A stretch of 32,869 nucleotides of DNA from Mariprofundus sp. UBA1536 (GTDB lineage: Bacteria; Pseudomonadota; Zetaproteobacteria; Mariprofundales; Mariprofundaceae): positions 1 through 32,869 of the forward strand of contig DCPU01000004.1 of assembly GCA_002323245.1 (NCBI GenBank), written 5' to 3'. Both the position numbers and the translations under genes were made by a program. Position 1 is the first letter of the stretch. Each line of letters starts with the position of its first letter. This document shows positions 8,293 to 16,323 of this stretch, one piece after another. The notes beneath the pieces are model-generated. The model saw only the letters and a list, made by a program, of their open reading frames with translations, made no database searches and was not told where the DNA came from.

Positions 8293-10512
8293 TTATCCTA
8301 CCCTTGCGCTCGAAGCAACGCGAATTCTATTGTACATATTGATGATTTTTCGCACCCGCGCTTGCAGCTTCATGGGCTCGACAGGTTTCAAAATATAATC
8401 ATCTGCCCCTGCATCTAGCCCCAACACTTCATCATCTTCATCTTTGCGTGAGGTCAACATCACCACAGGTACCTCGTCGTATTTACTTTGCTTGCGCATT
8501 TCTTCAATAAATTCTGGGCCAGTCATATTGGGCATTTCATAATCGATAATCACCAGACTCAAATGCTCAGCAGACTGCTGCAACAAGGCCATACCTTTAC
8601 GCCCATCCTCTGCTTCAATCACGTCATGACCTTCTACTTGTAGCACATAACGCACCAAGCTGCGAATACTCTTGGAATCATCAATGACCAAAATCGTTTT
8701 TCTTCCTTGCTGCGTATCATTGTTGAGTTGCGCAGAGCTGCGTGCAGCCAAGGCCTGCCCAAGCGACATCAACTGACCCTCATCATCAATCCTGTCACGG
8801 AAAGAAAAGTCTTCAGGCGGAGACGCCAAACGACAAACTTCTTTGATGCTGGTCACCCCAGAAAGCATTTTGTTCATGCCATCTTCAAACAAGGTGTACA
8901 TGCCTTCTTCGCGGCATACCAACATCAATTCTTGGTCCGAGACTTGATGGGCAATGGCTTCACGTACCCTGTCATTCACATACAAGGTTTCATGGACACC
9001 CACACGCCCCTTATAACCAATATCCATACATGCTGGGCATCCCACAGGCTCGTAAATATCAATATCCGCCGGCAATTCATATAGTTTCACCTGCTCAGGT
9101 GTGGGCTTTACTTTGCGTTTGCATTTGGGGCACAGCCTTCTTGCCAAACGCTGAGCAACAATCAAATTTAAACACGATGAAAGCGCCACAGCATCAGTAC
9201 CCATCTCTACCAAACGACTCACCGTGGAAGGCGCATCATTGGTATGCAGCGTAGACATCACCAAATGCCCTGTTTGCGCCGCATGTAAGGCAATATGGGC
9301 AGTCTCCTCATCACGAATTTCGCCAACCATCACCACATCGGGGTCTTGGCGCAAAATAGAGCGTAAAGCTGCAGCAAAGGTCATGCCCGCTTTGGGATTC
9401 ACCTGCACCTGATTCAAACCTTTGATTTGAAATTCAACAGGATCTTCCACGGTGACAATATTGGTTTCTTCATCATTAATATGGTGCAAAAATGAATATA
9501 GGGTAGTGGTTTTACCTGAGCCTGTTGGACCCGTTACCAACACCGCACCAGTCGGTTTGGCGATAGACTCACGAATACGCGCATCGGCCTTTTTCTCAAA
9601 TGCAAGTACATCCAAGGAAAGGGATAAGCCTGATTTATCCAATATCCGCATCACCACTTTCTCACCATGCAGCGATGGTAAGGTAGATACACGCATATCA
9701 AAATTGCTTCCGTTAAATTTTACACGTGTGCGACCATCCTGGGGAGAGCGCGTATTGGAGATATCCAGTTTGGACATGATTTTAATCCGCGAGACCAACA
9801 TAGGATGGGCTTTACTTGGGATTTTCATCACTGCTCTTAAACGACCATCCATACGTAAGCGAACAATACTGACCTGCTCACCAGCCTCAATGTGAATATC
9901 CGAGCTGCCCATCTGCATAGATTTAATAATAATACCATTCACCAATTTAATAATAGGAGAACCTTCAGCACCTTTTTTCAGCGAATCAATATCCGCCTCA
10001 CCTTTAGTGTCGTCTTCGCTATCCTCAACCGAGACAAAACGTTCATCGGCATCCATACCCGATAAGGTCTCTTCAATAGAAGTATCACCGCCAGCAAATA
10101 TCTCGCGAATTTTCTGAATGACTTGTTCAGGGCTGGCAAAAACAGGCTTAACGCGCTGACCGAGCTTGAACTGCAACACGTCCATGCCGGCATAATCCAT
10201 GGGGTCGCCAGTGGCGATAACAATTTCACCAGCGCTGATACCAAGTGGCACAAAGTGAAATTCTTTACACAATTCTTCCGGGCATTTTTTCACCAGATTA
10301 TCATCAATATTAATGGTGTTTAAATCAACATAAGGGACGTTGTAAATTTTAGCTAAACCATGCAGCACAGCATCTTTATTTATAGCTGGATTGGCAAGCA
10401 AGCCCATGAGCAAGCCACCTTTTTTAGCCTCTTCGGATTGTATTGCTTCTGATATTTGCACCTGGGTGACCAGGCCTGTATCTATCAACTGCCTTTGCTG
10501 CTTAAGAAGCAT
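8293..10512 (-). CDS. PilB/GspE-type motor ATPase fused to a C-terminal response-regulator receiver
   Basis: This 739-residue cytoplasmic protein combines a type IV pilus/type II secretion assembly ATPase with a receiver domain. The N-terminal T2SSE_N-like region covers about 1-140. The ATPase core has Walker A GPTGSGKTTT at 328-337, an Asp box near ITVEDPVE, Walker B-like VVMVGEIRDEE at about 393-403, a histidine box TGHLVMSTLHTND, and a zinc site with Cys461/464 and Cys492/495. A linker then leads to the receiver at about 604-730, with Asp611/612, phospho-acceptor Asp657 in IIDYEMP, Thr687 and Lys709. I chose the ATG at 10512 because GGAGG lies just upstream. A longer in-frame form from 10569 would add 19 residues but lacks such a site. 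The next gene is cheW, so the receiver is probably a phosphorylation target of the neighbouring CheA. PilB versus GspE cannot be settled here; context favours pili. Confidence 0.9.
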   Translation of the reverse strand: MLLKQQRQLIDTGLVTQVQISEAIQSEEAKKGGLLMGLLANPAINKDAVLHGLAKIYNVPYVDLNTINIDDNLVKKCPEELCKEFHFVPLGISAGEIVIATGDPMDYAGMDVLQFKLGQRVKPVFASPEQVIQKIREIFAGGDTSIEETLSGMDADERFVSVEDSEDDTKGEADIDSLKKGAEGSPIIKLVNGIIIKSMQMGSSDIHIEAGEQVSIVRLRMDGRLRAVMKIPSKAHPMLVSRIKIMSKLDISNTRSPQDGRTRVKFNGSNFDMRVSTLPSLHGEKVVMRILDKSGLSLSLDVLAFEKKADARIRESIAKPTGAVLVTGPTGSGKTTTLYSFLHHINDEETNIVTVEDPVEFQIKGLNQVQVNPKAGMTFAAALRSILRQDPDVVMVGEIRDEETAHIALHAAQTGHLVMSTLHTNDAPSTVSRLVEMGTDAVALSSCLNLIVAQRLARRLCPKCKRKVKPTPEQVKLYELPADIDIYEPVGCPACMDIGYKGRVGVHETLYVNDRVREAIAHQVSDQELMLVCREEGMYTLFEDGMNKMLSGVTSIKEVCRLASPPEDFSFRDRIDDEGQLMSLGQALAARSSAQLNNDTQQGRKTILVIDDSKSIRSLVRYVLQVEGHDVIEAEDGRKGMALLQQSAEHLSLVIIDYEMPNMTGPEFIEEMRKQSKYDEVPVVMLTSRKDEDDEVLGLDAGADDYILKPVEPMKLQARVRKIINMYNRIRVASSARVG

Positions 10513-10618
10513 GCATCCTCCGTCCCATGAATAAGTGTGAGAACCTAATTTGCAAGGTGATAATATCAAGGAGTTTTAAGTCCTTTCCCTTATCATTATT
10601 GACGTTAGACTTCGTTGC
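10513..10618. promoter_or_regulatory. Divergent intergenic region with a short inverted repeat
   Basis: These 106 bases separate the minus-strand chemosensory operon from the plus-strand transglycosylase gene, so promoters for both directions must lie here or overlap the gene starts. AAGGA at 10568-10572 and TCCTT at 10581-10585 form an inverted repeat with an 8-base spacer. It could be an operator or a weak hairpin. I could not assign a convincing sigma-70 pair in either direction. Confidence 0.35.
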
Positions 10619-11977
10619 GTGCACTCATTTCTCCCTATCTTTCGACCAGCAATTATCACCACCTTGCTTAGCCTTGTCCTCTTGGCTTTGTTGGGCTGCG
10701 TAAAAAAAGAAATCACCAGCCAAGGTTTTGCACCCCTAGCTGAAGACGCTTCCCTGCTGGCCATTAACATCGACAACACAGCTCAAGTGTTTCAACAACC
10801 TATTGATGATTATACAGCAGTTGTCATACCCGAACCTACCGAGGCTGATTTGTTTTTAGCTGGCCTTACTGATGATGAAATCGCACGCATCAAAGAAGAA
10901 GCAAAACGCGTCACTTCAAAACACTGGGAAAATATCAACGAACGCTCCCAACAATTTTATCATCGTATGGAATATATAGCAGAAGAAGTCGGTGCCCCCA
11001 AGTCACTTCTGTTTATTCCTGTCGCTGAATCCGGATACAATCCCTATGCCCTATCTCATGCAGGTGCTTCTGGCTTGTGGCAATTGATGCCGCGAACAGC
11101 GCGCATGCTTGGTGCCGTTCACAAAAATGGTATTGATGAGCGCCGCCATGTCGAAGAAAGCACCCGAGCTGCGCTCTCTTATCTGATGCAACTGCATGAT
11201 CGCTTTGATAGTTGGACGCTCGCCATCTGCGCCTACAACCTTGGCCCTTGGGGTGTAGAAAAACGCTTAAAGAAAAACCCATGGCATCCAGAGCAAGGTC
11301 TTGATGACCTTCCCTTTCCTGGGGAAACAAGACATTACGTCAAACAAATTTTAGGAATGATTGCCCTAGCCGACGCTGGCGAACTGGCATTTTCCTCACC
11401 GCTAAAAACGCAACCCATCAACATCAATGCACCGATCGACCTCAACAAATTAGAAGCCATTGCTGGTCTTGATAAAAATGATATTTTTTATTTCAACCCT
11501 GAATTCGACTATCAACATTATCTGCATCAAGACATTGAATTATCATTACCTGAAAAAAATGTTCTTTCGCTCAACCAAGCCCTATCAGAAGACCCGAATA
11601 TTTTTAAACCCAAATATGTTCAAATCAAAATTAAAGCTGGTGATTCGCTTTCTGTGATTGCGCTCAGGCACCATACGACCACCAAGCACCTGCGCAGCTT
11701 AAACCCCCAACTGGGCAAAACCTTAAGCATCGGTAAAGTGATTACCGTACCAGCAGCTGACAATATGCGTAGCAGCACCTCCAAGGCTAACCCCCTGCTA
11801 TCGAAGGGACGCCGTATCTATTACAAAGTAAAAAATGGTGATTCGTTGTGGACCATTGCCAAAAAATTCGGCACATCCACCCAAGCCATTGCTCGCATCA
11901 ATCAAATGCCTGAGGGCAAGCTGCTTCGCCCTGGAGATAAATTATGGATTATCGCTCGTTTACAGCCCAGTTCGTAA
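10619..11977 (+). CDS. MltD-like membrane-bound lytic murein transglycosylase with two LysM domains
   Basis: The 452-residue lipoprotein cleaves peptidoglycan glycan strands. It begins with a signal peptide ending in the lipobox LALLGC, so it should be anchored in the envelope. The SLT domain shows the catalytic Glu in IPVAESGYNPYALSH, then GASGLWQLMPRTARMLG and the ICAYNLGPWGV motif. Two LysM repeats follow near the C-terminus, beginning IKIKAGDSLSVIALR and YKVKNGDSLWTIAKK; these bind peptidoglycan. The start is GTG at 10619 and has no good Shine-Dalgarno sequence, but it gives a complete signal peptide. The last 34 bases overlap the next gene in a different frame. The domain order matches MltD. 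Confidence 0.9.
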   Translation: MHSFLPIFRPAIITTLLSLVLLALLGCVKKEITSQGFAPLAEDASLLAINIDNTAQVFQQPIDDYTAVVIPEPTEADLFLAGLTDDEIARIKEEAKRVTSKHWENINERSQQFYHRMEYIAEEVGAPKSLLFIPVAESGYNPYALSHAGASGLWQLMPRTARMLGAVHKNGIDERRHVEESTRAALSYLMQLHDRFDSWTLAICAYNLGPWGVEKRLKKNPWHPEQGLDDLPFPGETRHYVKQILGMIALADAGELAFSSPLKTQPININAPIDLNKLEAIAGLDKNDIFYFNPEFDYQHYLHQDIELSLPEKNVLSLNQALSEDPNIFKPKYVQIKIKAGDSLSVIALRHHTTTKHLRSLNPQLGKTLSIGKVITVPAADNMRSSTSKANPLLSKGRRIYYKVKNGDSLWTIAKKFGTSTQAIARINQMPEGKLLRPGDKLWIIARLQPSS

Positions 11978-13596
11978 GCCTCAGTTTATGCTTCACGCTT
12001 TTCGCATGTAATAGCGAACAGCCACAAACCAACAACACCCCTGCAGCAAGCAGCGTTTCTAATCTACCCAGTCATGGTGGCAGAATGCTTGAATCCAGCA
12101 TTGGTGATGCCAGCAATCTTATTCCCATGATCGCAGGTGATGCAGCCAGCCATGATGTAGCGTCCAACCTTTACTTATCACTATTAAAATATGACAGAGA
12201 CCTCAATTTGGTTGGGCAACTGGCTGAATCTTGGAAAATTTCCGAAGATAAGCTCAGCATTACGTTCACGCTCAAACCCAACTTAAAATGGAGCGATAAC
12301 CACCCCTTCACAGCCGAAGACTGCTTATTTACCTTGCATTTGATTCAAGCCGATTCCACCCAGAGCCCATATAAATCCGATTACACCCTTGTGAGCAAAG
12401 CAACTGCGCAAGATGCCCGCACATTCACAGTCACCTACAATGAAATTTTCTCACCTGCCCTAGCTTCATGGGCCAGTTTAGCCATTCTTCCCAAGCATAT
12501 TTTCGAAGGCCAAGACATCATGAACACATCACTTTCACGCAGCCCGAAAGTGAGTATTGGCCCCTATTTTTTAAAAGATTGGCAAGCCCAACAAAGCATT
12601 ACCATGCAAGCTAATCCCCATTATTTTGATGGTGATGTTTGGATAGACACCCGCATCACCCGCATCATCCCCGATCCTGCCACCCAGTTTTTGGAATTAA
12701 GTGCTGGTAAAATCGATATGATGAACCTCACACCCACCCAATACAGCCGCCTGTTTGAAAAAAATAAGAAACTTATGGCTGAATATGAGCGGTATAAATA
12801 TTTAGGATTTACCTACACTTACCTTGGTTTCAACCTCAAGCGCGGCCCATTCACCCAGCCAGAAGTCCGCCAAGCCATTGCTTATGCCATTGATCGCCAA
12901 GAGCTCGTTGATGGCGTTTTGCTGGGCTTGGGCGAACCCCTAGCCGCACCATTTAAACCGGGCACCACTTGGGTAAACAACAAAATTAAACCCCGCGCTT
13001 ATGACCCAGCCCTTGCTCGCAAACTCCTTGCGCAAGTGGGATACACAGAAGTGGATGGTAAGATGGTAAAAAATGGCGAAGCACTCGCATTTACCATCTT
13101 AACCAACAACGGCAACAAAATGCGCGCGGATACTGCCACGATTGTACAGCAGCGTTTGCGCGAAATTGGCATCACCGTGAATGTACGTTTGGTGGAGTGG
13201 TCGGCATTTATTGAAAACTTTATCAACACCCGTGATTTTGATGCTGTAATTTTGGGCTGGTCGCTCTCACCTGAACCCGACCAATATAATATCTGGCATT
13301 CTTCACAAACAGGGGCTCGGCAGTTTAACTTTTTAAGTTATGCCAATGCCAAAGTGGATAAAGCTTTGGATGAAGCGCGTAAAACCTTTGATGTGGACCA
13401 GCGCAAAGCTTGGTATGACATGATGCAGGAAGAAATCCATCACGATGCGCCCTTGGTGTTTTTGTATGCAGGTTATTCGCTACCAGCTATTCATAAACGC
13501 ATCTACGGCATCGACCCTGCCCCATCGGGTATTGGCCATAATCGCGAACAATGGTTTATCCCCAAAGCTTTGCAGCAGCAAAGCATCGCCCCTTAA
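11944..13596 (+). CDS. Family 5 extracellular solute-binding lipoprotein (DppA/OppA-like)
   Basis: The 550-residue protein is a periplasmic substrate-binding component of the peptide/nickel ABC importer type. The N-terminus has a signal peptide with the lipobox LFAC near residue 22. The mature part shows the SBP_bac_5 pattern: LAESWKISEDKLSITFTLK, WSDNHPFTAEDCLFTL, the long middle with YLGFNLKRGPFTQPEVRQAI, AYAIDRQELV, and the C-terminal LGWSLSPEPDQYNIWHSSQ. No permease or ATPase genes adjoin it, so it is an orphan binding protein whose transporter is elsewhere or lost. The ATG has GGAGA about 8 bases upstream. The signal peptide is encoded partly within the final LysM of the preceding gene. 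The ligand cannot be told. Confidence 0.87.
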   Translation: MDYRSFTAQFVSLSLCFTLFACNSEQPQTNNTPAASSVSNLPSHGGRMLESSIGDASNLIPMIAGDAASHDVASNLYLSLLKYDRDLNLVGQLAESWKISEDKLSITFTLKPNLKWSDNHPFTAEDCLFTLHLIQADSTQSPYKSDYTLVSKATAQDARTFTVTYNEIFSPALASWASLAILPKHIFEGQDIMNTSLSRSPKVSIGPYFLKDWQAQQSITMQANPHYFDGDVWIDTRITRIIPDPATQFLELSAGKIDMMNLTPTQYSRLFEKNKKLMAEYERYKYLGFTYTYLGFNLKRGPFTQPEVRQAIAYAIDRQELVDGVLLGLGEPLAAPFKPGTTWVNNKIKPRAYDPALARKLLAQVGYTEVDGKMVKNGEALAFTILTNNGNKMRADTATIVQQRLREIGITVNVRLVEWSAFIENFINTRDFDAVILGWSLSPEPDQYNIWHSSQTGARQFNFLSYANAKVDKALDEARKTFDVDQRKAWYDMMQEEIHHDAPLVFLYAGYSLPAIHKRIYGIDPAPSGIGHNREQWFIPKALQQQSIAP

Positions 13597-13606
13597 ACTT
13601 AGATTG

Positions 13607-15031
13607 ATGATTTCTGCGCCACTCACCGTCACCGAGCTTACTGCCCGTATCAAGCAGGTATTGGAGCAAGGTTTTGCGCAAATTGAAGTGACCGGTGAAA
13701 TATCTCGGCTGACCAAACCTTCTTCTGGCCACATATATTTCACCATCAAAGACAACCACGCCGCGATTTCAGCCGTGGTTTGGCGCACCACAGCTGTGCG
13801 TCTGAACACCAGACCCCAAGAAGGTCAGGCTTATGTCTTCTTCGGCCATTTAAGCTTATATGAGCCCAGAGGCACCTATCAAATCGTGGTGCAACACATT
13901 GAACCTGTGGGTGCGGGACAATTGGCTGCAGAGTTTGAGCGACGCAAACAGTTGTTTGCCTCTCGCGGTTGGTTTGAGCAAAGCCATAAACTGCCGATAC
14001 CTGCACTGCCCCAACATATCGGCATCGTCACTTCTGCCACCAGCGCTGCTTATGAAGATGTGAAAAAAGTCTTGGCCACACGCCCTAATTGGTTACACAT
14101 CACCGTGGCACCCGCTGTGGTGCAGGGCGAGCAGGCTGCACAAAGCGTTGTAAGTGCCATCCAACAATTGCATAAGCTTGAACATAAACCCGATGTTATT
14201 CTGCTGGTGCGCGGTGGCGGAAGCATTGAAGATTTGTGGTGCTTTAATGATGAGCGCATTGTGCAAGCTATCTTTGAGGCTTCCATCCCCATCATCTCTG
14301 GTGTTGGCCATGAAATCGATACCACGCTTGTTGATTTAGTCGCCGATGTGCGAGCTGCCACGCCATCCAATGCGGCGGAATTGGCTTGCCCAGACCGCTT
14401 GAGTTTAAGCAAACAACTGCCCTCACTGGTTTCTTTAGCCAGCTTGATTCAGCGCCGTATCCAGCATTGGCAACAACAAAACAATCATCTGTTTTCCCGT
14501 CAATCACACGCCATGCAGCGTTTACAAGACAATCAACATTGGACAGTGGAGCGCTTGAGCCATCAATACCAACATCTGGTGCGTGCCCAAACACAGCAAC
14601 AACGCTTACGCATTCGCGATTTAAAAACACGCTTGCAATATTATGAGCCCCATCAACGGCTACGCCACGACACCGCAACGTTGATAGCCCGTAAGCAACA
14701 CTTGTTTGCTGCCTTGGCACCAAGCCTGCAAACACAGCGAAAGCACATTCGTTTACCCAACCAACGGCTTGCTACAAGCATGCAGTTGAGGTTTCAAACC
14801 CACAAACAACACTGGTTGGCATTGCATGAACATCTATTGGCCTTAAACCCCAAGCAGGTGCTCAAACGCGGTTATGCTATGACCACCAGCAGCAACGGCA
14901 GCATCGTCTCTTCAGCGCAAAGTTTGCAAAAAGGAGACAGCTTAATATTACATTACGCTGATGGCAGCGTGCTCTCTGAAGTGAAACAAACGCATCTTGA
15001 TGCAAACAAGGATAACCATGCCAAATTCTAA
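13607..15031 (+). CDS. xseA: Exodeoxyribonuclease VII large subunit XseA
   Basis: XseA is the catalytic and DNA-binding subunit of exonuclease VII, which degrades single-stranded DNA with the small subunit XseB. The 474-residue product has an N-terminal OB fold (ITGEI-type segment read here as VTGEISRLTKPSSGHIYFTI). It then has the catalytic core motifs GIVTSATSAAYEDV, ILLVRGGGSIEDLW and ISGVGHEIDTTLVDLVADV, and a long coiled-coil region rich in Gln, His and Arg (about 280-400). The C-terminus has the LKRGYAM motif. I chose ATG at 13607, ten bases after the upstream stop, because the frame further upstream encodes no family sequence. No xseB is nearby. The last 14 bases overlap the next gene. 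Confidence 0.93.
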   Translation: MISAPLTVTELTARIKQVLEQGFAQIEVTGEISRLTKPSSGHIYFTIKDNHAAISAVVWRTTAVRLNTRPQEGQAYVFFGHLSLYEPRGTYQIVVQHIEPVGAGQLAAEFERRKQLFASRGWFEQSHKLPIPALPQHIGIVTSATSAAYEDVKKVLATRPNWLHITVAPAVVQGEQAAQSVVSAIQQLHKLEHKPDVILLVRGGGSIEDLWCFNDERIVQAIFEASIPIISGVGHEIDTTLVDLVADVRAATPSNAAELACPDRLSLSKQLPSLVSLASLIQRRIQHWQQQNNHLFSRQSHAMQRLQDNQHWTVERLSHQYQHLVRAQTQQQRLRIRDLKTRLQYYEPHQRLRHDTATLIARKQHLFAALAPSLQTQRKHIRLPNQRLATSMQLRFQTHKQHWLALHEHLLALNPKQVLKRGYAMTTSSNGSIVSSAQSLQKGDSLILHYADGSVLSEVKQTHLDANKDNHAKF

Positions 15032-15845
15032 GCCCATTCTCGCCCTCATGTTCTTTTTGCTTTGTTTCCAAACGCCCTCGTTTGCCGCGACCTATGAAAC
15101 CAGCCAAGGTGAGGTTTTACGCATACATGTGCCAGATGACATCGCGAAAGAGGATGTGCAAGTGAGCTGCTTTGGTAAACCATGGCCAATTTATCAATAT
15201 GAGCAAAACAAAATCGCTTGGATTGCTGTCGATTTAAAGACTAAACCAAAAACTTATACTATCACCTGGAAAAACAAAAAGCAGACCATCAAAGACGAAG
15301 TGCTGGTCAAAAAAGGCAACTTTCGTATTTCACACATCACAGTTGAGAAAAAGATGGCCAGCTTTGATAAAGAAAGCTTAAAACGCATCCGTGCTGACCA
15401 ACAAGCCATCAAAGCATCGTATCAAACCAAAGTCGCGCTTCAGCCCCATTGGCCTGAAATGATTCTCCCAGTTGAGGGCATTATTTCTACACCGTTTGCT
15501 GCACAACGTTATGTCAACGATGAACCACGCTCACAACATTCTGGTCTTGATATCGCTGCTGCAACAGGCACACCTGTGGTGGCGCCTTTGGCCGGTACAG
15601 TGTTATTGGTTTCAAAGATGTATCTCAACGGTAATCTTGTAGCTATCGGTCATGGTGATGGGCTAACCACGATTTATGCGCATTTACACACGGCAATGGT
15701 GAAAGTCGGCGATCATGTTGCGCAGGGTCAAGTTTTTGCCGAAGTTGGCTCCACAGGCCGCAGCACAGGGCCACATTTGCATTGGGGCGTGCATTTTTCA
15801 GGCGCAAAAATTAATCCTGAAACCATGCTTCAACCCAAGCTGTGA
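15018..15845 (+). CDS. M23-family (LytM) metallopeptidase, secreted
   Basis: The 275-residue protein has a signal peptide (hydrophobic LALMFFLLC, cleavage probably near SFA-A at residue 23), an all-beta N-terminal part to about residue 100, a short helical linker, and a C-terminal M23 domain. The zinc ligands and catalytic residues are in place: His174 and Asp178 in HSGLD, His222 and His224 in AHLH, and His253/His255 in PHLHW. It therefore looks like an active endopeptidase acting on peptidoglycan cross-links in the periplasm. I chose ATG at 15018 because AAGGA lies five bases upstream and the signal peptide begins there. It overlaps the xseA end by 14 bases. Confidence 0.9.
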   Translation: MPNSKPILALMFFLLCFQTPSFAATYETSQGEVLRIHVPDDIAKEDVQVSCFGKPWPIYQYEQNKIAWIAVDLKTKPKTYTITWKNKKQTIKDEVLVKKGNFRISHITVEKKMASFDKESLKRIRADQQAIKASYQTKVALQPHWPEMILPVEGIISTPFAAQRYVNDEPRSQHSGLDIAAATGTPVVAPLAGTVLLVSKMYLNGNLVAIGHGDGLTTIYAHLHTAMVKVGDHVAQGQVFAEVGSTGRSTGPHLHWGVHFSGAKINPETMLQPKL

Positions 15846-15886
15846 TTGTCAATCCAGTTGAAACTGAAATCCAAGTTGGACATGAT

Positions 15887-15920
15887 AGCCTCAAGCTTAC
15901 GAGATGCTGTTGAGGAGGCT
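15887..15920 (+). promoter_or_regulatory. Hairpins overlapping the Shine-Dalgarno sequence of the response-regulator gene
   Basis: AGCCTC at 15887-15892 can pair with GAGGCT at 15915-15920. The overlapping CCTCAA at 15889-15894 can pair with TTGAGG at 15910-15915. Both 6-base stems use the strong ribosome site GAGGAGG at 15912-15918, which lies six bases before the ATG at 15925. The two structures exclude each other and would both limit ribosome access. A regulatory role is an inference from pairing alone. Confidence 0.4.
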
Positions 15921-15924
15921 TCAT

Positions 15925-16320
15925 ATGAACACAATCATCAACATATTGGCCATTGATGATGAAAACACAGTACAAAGTGTGATTGCAGCTTTCTTGAATC
16001 GTTATTTGGATGAGAAAAACTTAGTTGGCAATATCAAAACCCTCAATGACCCCGTACAGGGCTTATTTGAACTCAGCACCAATGGTGACCACTATCAAAT
16101 CATACTTTTAGATGTGCATATGCCCGAACTATCAGGCGATGAGATTTATAGCAAGATTTTGCAAACCAATCCTGCTTTACTTCACCGTGTTATGTTTATT
16201 ACAGGTTATGCCGAAGACCTTAAACACCGATTTCCGCAGCGCGTATTAAACATTCTCGAAAAACCTTTTCGTTACCAAACATTTTGCGACAAAATCGATC
16301 AACTTCTGGAGCAACAATAA
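15925..16320 (+). CDS. Single-domain response regulator (CheY-like receiver)
   Basis: The 131-residue protein is a lone receiver with no output domain. Key residues are Asp11/Asp12 (acid pocket), phospho-acceptor Asp63 in ILLDVHMPE, Thr93 in MFITGYAED and Lys113 in LEKPF. The N-terminal half has a longer alpha-1/beta-2 region than CheY. ATG at 15925 was chosen because GAGGAGG lies six bases upstream; an in-frame ATG at 15904 has no such site. No kinase gene is adjacent. The nearest kinase is the hybrid CheA about 10 kb away, and a link between them is only a guess. The next gene starts four bases after its stop. Confidence 0.88.
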   Translation: MNTIINILAIDDENTVQSVIAAFLNRYLDEKNLVGNIKTLNDPVQGLFELSTNGDHYQIILLDVHMPELSGDEIYSKILQTNPALLHRVMFITGYAEDLKHRFPQRVLNILEKPFRYQTFCDKIDQLLEQQ

Positions 16321-16323
16321 ACC

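Noticed and set aside
9452..9895. 147-residue plus-strand frame
   Set aside because: Lies wholly opposite the ATPase core and has no family pattern.
13445..13606. N-terminal extension of xseA
   Set aside because: This stretch overlaps the solute-binding protein gene in another frame and has no exonuclease VII sequence; the OB fold begins at 13607.
14292..14735. 147-residue minus-strand frame
   Set aside because: Lies wholly opposite the xseA catalytic core and coiled coil; no motif.
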